From Lonicera japonica (Eukaryota; Streptophyta; Magnoliopsida; Dipsacales; Caprifoliaceae), in contig CM038464.1 of NCBI GenBank assembly GCA_021464415.1, positions 54,921,328 to 54,985,327 on the forward strand: a stretch of DNA of 64,000 nucleotides, read 5' to 3'. Below, piece by piece: positions 57,637 through 64,000 of the stretch. The notes beneath the pieces were generated by a model, which saw nothing but the letters and a program-made list of their open reading frames with translations, was not told the origin of the DNA and ran no database searches. A program made the translations under genes and the position numbers. Positions within the stretch are counted from its first letter, which is position 1, and the number at the start of each line of letters is the position of its first letter.

Positions 57637-58236
57637 ACCCGACACAAATCTTCGCCGTATAAACCACAAACTAATAGGGCAGTTGAAGCCGCCAACAAAA
57701 ATCTGAAGAATATCCTAAGCAAGATGAGCGACACCTGCCGGGACTAGCCAGAGAAATTACCATACGCATTGTGAGGATACCGTACCACCGAGAGGGTCTC
57801 CACCGGGGCAACCCCGTTTTCCCTTACATACGGCATGGAAGCAGTCTTCCCTGTTGAGTTAGAGGTCCCCTCTCTCAGAGTAATGCTAGAGAATCAAGTC
57901 AATGAACTAGAGTGGGTTCAGGCACGCTATAACGAGCTAGCACTACTGGATGAGAAGAGATTGAAAGCCGCGTACCACCATCAAGGGTATCAGAAGAGAA
58001 TCGCTCGAGCATTTAACCAGAAAGTAAAGACTCGGGGTATCAATGAGAACGACATTGTATTGAAAGAAATTCGAGAGCCAGCCAGAGATCCAAGGGGTAA
58101 GTTCGGGCAGAAGTGGACAGGGCCATATATCGTCAAAGAGATTGATACGGGGGGTGCCGCAATACTCGCTGACTTAGACGGACAGTTACTGCATTCACCA
58201 GTCAACATGGACCGATTGAAGAAGTATTATCAATAG
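57637..58236 (+). pseudogene. Tat integrase C-terminal part
   Basis: Continues the integrase with the third catalytic region (PYKPQTNRAVEAANKNL, carrying the Glu; Gly before Ala is Arg here), then decays: TAG at 57745-57747 and TGA at 57772-57774 where Trp is expected. After that comes the uninterrupted end with FSLTYGMEAVFPVE and the GPY module (KWTGPYIVKEI) up to YYQ-TAG at 58234. About 200 codons. Confidence 0.85.
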
Positions 58237-58701
58237 GCATAACATATATAGATCAGAACTACGTAAACCTGAGCCCCAACTCAAAATTTTTGTTTTTGAA
58301 AAATCAAAAAAGGGGGAACGTAGGCAACCTGAGAAGTGACTTCAGGCCCGGTTTAAACTTTATAAAGAAATTTATTTTCCCTCGTATATTATTAAAAGGT
58401 GGTTCAGAACACCGAAAGTTACAAAGGAAATACAGCATACAAGAAGAAACTAATCCCTAGGGGTTGGCCACACCAGGTCCTCGGTGGCCAAATCAATTCG
58501 AGCCTCGTCCAGGATTTGATACGCAAAGACAATGTTATCCTCTATAGGCTCAGAATCCATGAATCGGAACCACTCCATTTGAAAGGGGTCATCAATCAGC
58601 TCCCCTTCTAGAGATTGCCAGCAAGAGCAGATAATGTCAGCCCGGAGGGGCCTGGAAATACCGAAATGGGCATAGTTGAATTGCCTAGTCAGCCGAGCAC
58701 G
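58237..58701. other. Spacer between sense pol and antisense gene, with polypurine tract
   Basis: Converging 3' ends. A purine run AAAAAAGGGGGAA at 58306-58318, next to ACGTAGGCAACCTGAG, may be an internal polypurine tract. No coding signal. Confidence 0.45.
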
Positions 58702-59706
58702 TCACATCCTCTTTACTGAAAGGGAGACATGTTGGGTCACAAATTTGGACTCAGAGGAGAAGTTGTTTAGACCAAGAGAGATGTCCTGATGAACGTTGAA
58801 CTGCCGAAGAAAACATCCTAGGAGATAAAAGGAGGTAAACCAGAGCCCACAGAGCCGAACATAATTCCGTCCCCCGGTACTAAGCACCATCGCCCTCAAC
58901 TTCCACCAAGGGATGTTCCACCGAATGGCACGAAAGTTTTTCGAAAACCACACTGTCCAATCAGAGGAAAACATGGTCAAAGCACCAAAGAGAGGACGAT
59001 AGAAGAAGTGTGTCGGGTTGTCAAGCCGAACCCCGTTAAAACCCACCGATCGAAAACGCTCTAACAGCCACATGTATAGCAAACGCGGACTTCCCCTGAA
59101 GAAGGGTGAGGCCCCCCTTTTAATATCATCTAGACCATTCAAAGTCTCTGCAAGAACGATGGGCACAATGAACTCCCCATTCCTAGCATGGTAGATCAAG
59201 CTCAGAATAGTCGGATCAACACGAGAAGAGCCCGTCACCAGTAACATATCCGAAACAAGACAGATCAAAGCCGCCGCAGTATGCCCCACACTATAAGAGG
59301 CTCTATTTTCGTAACGATGAAAGAACCTCACCATCTTATGGAGGTTAAGGAGTCCGTCGATAATAAAACCATCACAGGCCGTTTGGGGAATGGCTAAAAG
59401 AGCAATCAGCATATCTCGAGGACCGATTTCTTCCATGGGAACTGCCATTGGGAGACGTACGTCAGAATGCAACAACCAGGAGAACTCTTCATAAGTCGGA
59501 CAGAGCTCATCTAATCCAAAGCGGAAGAGATGGTCCGCAGGACTCCAGAAATACAAAGCACCTAACAGAAAAGAAAAATCGTCGGGACGATGGCACCAGC
59601 CCGCTAAAGGGCTAAAAGCACCGAAGTTCAAACCGTTTTCAGAAGATATCAAAGCATCTCGGGCATTGACGTAAGAAAAATCATATTTTGTACGATAAGA
59701 AGACAT
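58702..59706 (-). CDS. Antisense gene A: DUF7745/plant-mobile-domain-like protein
   Basis: Intact intronless ORF of 334 residues starting MSSYRTKYDFSYVNARDAL. The core LFRFGLDELCPTYEEFSWLL (residues 60-79) is the helix block typical of the plant DUF7745/plant mobile domain family found in transposons and in MAIN-like proteins; the F-G...L-x-P-T-x-E-E sequence defines it. The rest is helical and rich in aromatic residues. No catalytic motif; function in the retrotransposon is unknown (proposed roles include nuclear targeting or escape from silencing). No stops, unlike gag-pol. Its promoter is the block at 59745-59822. Confidence 0.7.
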   Translation of the reverse strand: MSSYRTKYDFSYVNARDALISSENGLNFGAFSPLAGWCHRPDDFSFLLGALYFWSPADHLFRFGLDELCPTYEEFSWLLHSDVRLPMAVPMEEIGPRDMLIALLAIPQTACDGFIIDGLLNLHKMVRFFHRYENRASYSVGHTAAALICLVSDMLLVTGSSRVDPTILSLIYHARNGEFIVPIVLAETLNGLDDIKRGASPFFRGSPRLLYMWLLERFRSVGFNGVRLDNPTHFFYRPLFGALTMFSSDWTVWFSKNFRAIRWNIPWWKLRAMVLSTGGRNYVRLCGLWFTSFYLLGCFLRQFNVHQDISLGLNNFSSESKFVTQHVSLSVKRM

Positions 59707-59744
59707 TTTTTGGAAGGTGTGGGGATGAAGGAAAGAAGATAGGT

Positions 59745-59822
59745 GTATTTATAACAAAAAGAGGGTCATGTGCCTGTTTGTCGCGCGACAAACTCATATC
59801 CACTAGGGATTGTCGCGCGAGA
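59745..59822 (-). promoter_or_regulatory. Promoter-like block of antisense gene A
   Basis: On the minus strand TATAAATA (59753-59746) precedes the ATG by about 40 bases; TGTCGCGCGACA lies 26 bp upstream of it (59779-59790), and a variant, one base off the motif, at 59811-59822, where CGCGCGACAATCCCT is shared with the LTR. This is the same combination as the LTR U3, so the antisense gene may use the same activator. Confidence 0.6.
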
Positions 59823-60176
59823 AACCCATTTAGGGTCACCCTATTTTTATTTTTCTTACACATAAGAGTCATTCTTGTCAAAAAAATTACTTCTGGATGC
59901 ATTCTTGTTCTCACTTTGTTTTTTTTGCAGGAAACCTAAGTGTCACTACACCATAAGGTATGGCTCCTAAAAAACACTAACTCGCATACATGTATATATA
60001 TATCTTTCACAAAACAAGAGAGTAATGGTATATCATCAGACACAAATAAAAAATTTTCATAAATCAAATAAAAGAACAGTTTTCAAAACTAAAACTCTGT
60101 CTACAAGTCTATAAATATAAAAATATAAAAAACTACATATCTGTTCCAAACTAACAAAAATGCAGAATAGAAAAAG
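59823..60176. other. Spacer between the two antisense genes
   Basis: AT-rich, with poly-T at 59920-59928 and a short TA run; would hold the 3' end of antisense gene B and the upstream part of gene A's promoter. No ORF of note. Confidence 0.5.
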
Positions 60177-60545
60177 CTAATCTACTCGGGCGCGTTTTGA
60201 CACGCTCCCACTATCACCCGAGCCCTCCTCAGGAGTAAGGTCAACCACTAGGACGCCTGAAACAGGAGGAACTGCCGCCTGGGAAGGCCCCGCCGACTGA
60301 ACAAGAGCCGTAGGACGGATCACCGAGGGCCGAGAACGCCTGGAGGTCCGACTGCTACTCCTCAGAGACTCCGTCCGAGCATGAGAAGAAGTTAGGGGGT
60401 CGTCCGGCTGCAAAGAAACGTCGATAGCCCTATGGTAGTCACGCATGTATGCTGGAGGGTCTCGACCGACATACTGGAGCAGGTTCCAGCTGTAGAGGTA
60501 CTGGGCGTGCCAAGCCCGCAGATCCGCCACCCGTACACTCACCTG

Positions 60546-60635
60546 CTGAAAAAAACATAAGAAAAGAGAATCAGCATAGTCAAGAGAGTAAATAAATACA
60601 TATATAAAAGTATCAAGAGAAGGTGAAGAAGGTAC
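60546..60635 (-). other. Intron 4 of antisense gene B
   Basis: 90 bp, donor GAG|GTACCTTC and acceptor TTTTTTCAG|CAGGTG; an alternative acceptor lies 3 bp further in. Confidence 0.65.
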
Positions 60636-62756
60636 CTCATCACCAGGGCAACCACCCAAGTAGTCAAAAGTGTCCTCAGGAAGAGGATACTCAGGAACCG
60701 TGTATCGACGCAAACCGGCGCCGACATAAGAAATATCTCTAGGGAACGGGAGTAGATCTACCCAAGAAATGGACTGCCCCACCGGAACGTCAGCGGAAGT
60801 GAACCCCCCCTCTTCGCGAATAGGGAACAAAAGAGGGCGAAAAGATGAGCCGCCAAGACCTGGAGATCGGGCTGGAGGGCCCATAACAGTCGACGGGAGG
60901 GGAGTCAATGTAGCGAAGGTACGGACACCTGGAGGATCCACCATGGCCGTCGCCCTCAAAGGCGGGACCCCACTAGAATGAGTGGTCGCCGCAGCAGGAG
61001 GGGCCCGCCCGAACTGCTCGTAATCCGCCCCAAGGTCCGCAGGCTCCCAAGACCTCTCAGAAAATCCCGCTCTCCCCTTGGCAGCCTCGGCAACATCAAA
61101 AAGGACCTCCGGAGACACAGAAGGGCCAGTAGGGAACTCAAAACCCTCAGCACGCCGCTCCTCCACTGGTGTCGTCTGAGGTGGCTGCTCCGGAGCCACC
61201 GTTGTATTACCGCCCTCACCCCCTGACCGATCACCACCCTCGGTAGCAGCAGGAATGTCCCTCTCTCCCTCGAGGTCCTCATCCTCAGAATCCAGAATGT
61301 TGTCCCTCTGATCGGGGACAGGTGGCAGATGACCCGGAACCGTCCTAGCTAGATGGGTCTGTCCTCGTATATAATGAGGATCGCCTCCGAACGCCCGATA
61401 TCTCTCGTAAAAGACCCTTCCCCGAGTCCCCTTTGGCTCCCTCATCAAATAACGGGCAGTGAAAGCGGCATAGTCTCCCTCCTCAGTGAACGCCTGGAAG
61501 CCGAGCCCGTCAACCAAGGCCTGCACCGTCACCGGATCAATCTCGCCCGTCCGTCTCATCAGAATCGGTGGAAATAGTGGAACTCGAGGCCACTGGGCCG
61601 GTGTGTGCTGGCGAATAACTCTCTCGCCTAAGTAAAAATGAAGGCCGTACTCATCCCTAATCAGTCGCCTGGTCCTCGAGGCGGTCAGAGCACGGCCGTA
61701 TCCGAAATGGAGGCCCAGATCACCCCAGGGGGCCCACTCAATCTACAAAGAGAACAAAATTTTATTTCAGTTATTTTATTCTATTTACAATTTATTTATT
61801 GAAAAGAAAGAATACTAAGATATTTACCTGCTCCTCCAGCAGGTCATGGACGGCGGCAGCTCCGGTCTCCCGAGTTCGGTATACATAGGGAGCCCTGTAG
61901 TTCCCCGCAATGAATCGACGGAGAAAATGAAACTGATCCTCGTTCTCAACGAGGAGATCTACCTGGGCGCGACCCAAACGAGTATACGCCACAAACCAAC
62001 TCTGAAGAGGAAACACAAAGAATATCAGCAACAATCAACAAATAAAAGTAAAGGACTGGAACAAAGATAATGGAACAAAGGTATATACCTCCCACAGCAG
62101 AGAAAAGCCCTTAAGGTTAAGGGCTAAGTGGCGAGAAACCTGGTCCATAGCATCATAGAGGACGGCAAGAATAAAACCGCCCCAATCGTAGTCGAACATG
62201 ATGCTGAAATCCCGGAGATAGGGCAGCCACCAGAGATGGGCTGTGTCCCCCCCACGGACCTCGAACAAATCATGGAACGTCAGTAGAAGAAGGACGCGGG
62301 CATACTGGCACGCCTCCTGGCGGGTCATCGGCGCTCCTGAGGCAACTAATCGAGCTATTTCTGTGGCTAGCCGAGTAACCAAGACGGCCCGAGGAATCGT
62401 ATCACCGGAACTCCGTCGCTCCGAAAACCATCCTAATGCACCGACAATGCCCTCTGCTGTCAGACGCAAGGGGACATCGATCTGTATAGGGACCCCCCCT
62501 GAAGGAATCCCGTCAGAGCAAATAAGTCGAGGGGGGTCATCGTCATCTCCCCCCAGCTCCAGTGAAAAGTGTGAGTGGTGTCCCACCAGTGACAGGCCAG
62601 AGCTGACACCAACACAGCTGCCCTAGATACCCGCTCCGGGAGGGCATCGAAGAGAGAGCCAAAAGGAGTCGCAAGAAGAAACTCCTGGACAGGGGCCGGT
62701 ACCTGTCACCACTCTAAAAAAATGGTGTTGGGAGAACCCCAACCACGGCCAATGCA

Positions 62757-63597
62757 CTGCAAACAAAAAGAACAAGTACAGGATTATGAGGGTACTTTGG
62801 TGTAATTATGAGAGTTATAGGGTTATAAGGGTAAATTATGTAATTTTTCAAAACTTGAGGGTACTTTGGTGTAATTATAAGAGTTATAGGGTTATAAGGG
62901 TAAATTATGTAATTTTTCAAAACCTGAGGGTACTTTGGTGTAATTATAAGAGTTATAGGGTTAAAGGGGTAAATTATGTAATTTTCCAAAACCTGAGGGT
63001 ACTTTGGTGTAATTATGAGAGTTATAGGGTTATAAGGGTAAATTATGTAAATTTTCCAAAACCTGAGGGTACTTTGGTGTAATTATGAGAGTTATAGGGT
63101 TATAAGGGTAAATTATGTAATTTTCCAAAACCTTAGGGTACTTTGGTATAATTATGAGAGTTATAGGGTTATAAGGATAAATTATGTAATTTTCCAAAAC
63201 CTGAGGGTACTTTGGTGTAATTATGAGAGTTATAAGGTTATAAGGGTAAATTATGTAATTTTCCAAACCTGAGGGTACTTTGGTGTGATTATGAGAGTTA
63301 TAGGGTTATAAGGGTAAATTATATAATTTTCCAAAACCTGAGGGTACTTGGGTGTAATTATGGGAGTTATAGGGTTATAAGGGTAAATTATGTACTTTGG
63401 TAAATTATGAGAGTTATGAAGTTAAGAGGGTACATTATGTAGTTTTCTAAAAACACCTAAGAGGTATCACAGGTAAAGGTATGTGTTCGCTAAAATCGGA
63501 CATTATTTCTAAACATGCATATTAACATTTGTTTAAATAAACATGCAGGAAACGACAGAAGTAACAAAACAGATAAATACACGAAAAGAAGACGTAC
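62757..63597 (-). other. Intron 1 of antisense gene B (minisatellite-filled)
   Basis: 841 bp; donor CTG|GTACGT and acceptor TTTGTTTGCAG. Three quarters of it is the 69-bp tandem repeat. Exon phase is kept across it (exon 1 is 82 codons). Confidence 0.6.
62786..63462 (+). repeat. 69-bp minisatellite, about nine units
   Basis: Unit core GAGGGTACTTTGGTGTAATT followed by an AG-TTATAGGG-TTATAAGGG part and TAAATTATGTAATTTTCC. Starts near 62786, 62856, 62925, 62994, 63064, 63132, 63202, 63271 and 63340, then degenerate copies to 63462. Unit length is close to 69 or 70 bp. Divergence between units is low in the middle of the array. Confidence 0.92.
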
Positions 63598-63843
63598 CAG
63601 AGATCAACGACGAATCTCGTGAGAAATGGGCTCCATCAAGAGCCACGGAACGTCCGGGACCGGAGCAGCCCAGGTAACGTCTCAGTAGACCACCACCCGA
63701 CCGCGGTCTACCCCATCCTCACCGTACCAATCGAGGTCGGCCCAGTCATCGTGGTGAGGGCTACAGCGAAGAACGCCCTGTGCGTCAGTAAAGGTGACCT
63801 CCTCCTGGTCACCCTCCAGTCTATCAGGATGTGCAGGGTCCAT

Positions 63844-63979
63844 CCACGTATATGTAATAATGTAAGAAGAATCTGGAAAATCAGAAAAGCGACAGGGCTT
63901 CCGCGCTTAGAAGAAGAGAGAAAGAAAGCTAGAGAGAGAGAGAAATGAGAGAATGAGGTGGAATGAGCTCAGCAAGGGG
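63844..63979 (-). other. 5' leader of antisense gene B
   Basis: The CT-rich minus-strand leader (CTCTCTCTCTAGC, CTTTCTTTCTCTCTTC) runs from the TATA region to the ATG, about 130 bp. No upstream ATG in that frame is favoured. Confidence 0.45.
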
Positions 63980-63987
63980 CTTATATA
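63980..63987 (-). promoter_or_regulatory. TATA box of antisense gene B
   Basis: TATATAAG on the minus strand, about 137 bp upstream of the first ATG. Anything further upstream, including any palindrome copies, lies outside the window. Confidence 0.5.
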
Positions 63988-64000
63988 GTGGGACAGTTTG

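Larger units (their letters stand above)
60177..63843 (-). pseudogene. Antisense gene B: five-exon plant mobile domain (PMD) gene
   Basis: Predicted exons: 63598-63843, 62089-62756, 61828-62001, 60636-61742, 60177-60545, with introns having GT...AG ends (donors CTG|GTACGT, GAG|GTATAT, CAG|GTAAAT, GAG|GTACCT; acceptors TTTGCAG, CTTCAG, TTTGTAG, TTTCAG). Exon 1 starts MDPAHPDR; exon 2 has the PMD motif T-F-H-x-x-W-G-E-M-T after G-R-G-W-G-S-P-N-T-I-F; exon 4 has Y-L-G-E-R-V-I-R-Q, then an acidic Pro-rich tail. It carries three stops (63684, 63606, 62708), each one transition away from Arg or Trp, and a one-base loss near 62510. It resembles MAIN-like/transposon PMD proteins; probably not functional here. 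Confidence 0.75.
46316..64000 (+). mobile_element. Ty3/gypsy Tat-lineage retrotransposon (runs past window end)
   Basis: More than 17.6 kb. 5' LTR 46316-47839, PBS, leader, gag from 48595, PR-RT (50509-53049), RT end, RNase H, second RNase H and integrase (53079-58236, interrupted by a solo LTR). Two genes on the opposite strand follow (58702-59706, 60177-63843). A second RNase H after the gypsy RNase H defines the Tat clade (Ogre, Retand, Grande relatives), and antisense genes after pol are known in that clade. The 3' LTR is outside the window, so no TSD or LTR identity can be given. Inactive: many stops and frameshifts. Confidence 0.88.

Noticed and set aside
60956..61282. Arg/Leu-rich ORFs on both strands over antisense gene B exon 4
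   Set aside because: Frame shadows of a GC-rich Pro/Glu-rich exon.
62714..63266. Repetitive ORFs within the 69-bp array (both strands)
   Set aside because: They are by-products of a repeat unit with a length that is a multiple of three; their translations are low-complexity and lie in a predicted intron.
62786..63462. CRISPR-like array
   Set aside because: Units are contiguous with no unique spacers; it is a minisatellite in a plant transposon.
1..64000. A bacterial-type defence system, biosynthetic cluster or other multi-gene operon
   Set aside because: None seen; the region is plant nuclear repeats. The novelty candidates are at the level of transposon regulation and structure.

Overview
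The window looks like a flowering-plant nuclear chromosome, probably a eudicot. It is AT-rich, dominated by LTR retrotransposons of plant lineages (Copia, Tat, Tekay-like, Cassandra), and carries a KIB-type F-box gene and plant mobile domain genes. There is no prokaryotic, viral or organellar gene organisation. Only one host gene looks intact, the F-box/DUF295 gene at 16092-18200 (minus). Everything else is transposable elements at different stages of decay, plus fragments of host genes. Element boundaries were fixed where possible by finding TG...CA ends with matching target-site duplications (TSDs).

Layout, left to right. (1) 1-10142: an old minus-strand Copia relic, itself hit by a Tekay-like LTR, is present twice as a direct repeat about 6.05 kb apart; a 120-bp LTR with a PBS at 10011-10142 may be the 5' end of the right copy. 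(2) 11870-13104: a Cassandra TRIM element whose LTRs contain 5S rRNA sequence, unusually built of three LTRs and two internal domains inside one ATAAT TSD. (3) 13230-14450: LTR-like non-coding repeat. (4) 16092-18200: F-box gene with a 5'UTR intron. (5) 22169-34154: two related Copia elements (278-bp LTRs) in head-to-head orientation. The left one has an in-frame 846-bp RT/RNase H deletion and sits 16 bp upstream of a MULE-type N-terminal ORF. The right one splits a small C2H2 zinc-finger ORF; removing it with one TSD copy gives an open frame. (6) 34257-46315: exon-like remnants, a solo LTR (TSD ATTAT), a 154-bp tandem duplication, a Tourist-like MITE candidate, a non-autonomous MULE with about 255-bp TIRs and a 9-bp TSD, and a TPR-protein gene fragment.

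(7) 46316-64000 (runs off the right edge): a Ty3/gypsy element of the Tat lineage, recognised by gag with a CCHC-like cysteine/histidine motif, PR, RT (YVDD), a gypsy RNase H followed by a second RNase H, and integrase. Pol is split by a 2747-bp minus-strand Tekay-like solo LTR (TSD GTATC). Downstream of pol, on the opposite strand, lie two plant-mobile-domain/DUF7745-type genes: an intact intronless one and a five-exon one carrying stops and a frameshift. The first antisense gene has its own promoter-like block sharing a palindrome (TGTCGCGCGACA) and TATAAATA with the LTR promoter. A 69-bp minisatellite fills the first intron of the second gene.

The most interesting structure is this bidirectional Tat element, with sense gag-pol and antisense genes apparently driven by the same cis-elements. 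Antisense ORFs in Tat elements (Grande, Retand, Ogre relatives) are known; the shared palindrome array and the intronic minisatellite are what I see here. Across the elements, essentially all premature stops fit single C-to-T or G-to-A changes, as expected for methylated, silenced repeats.
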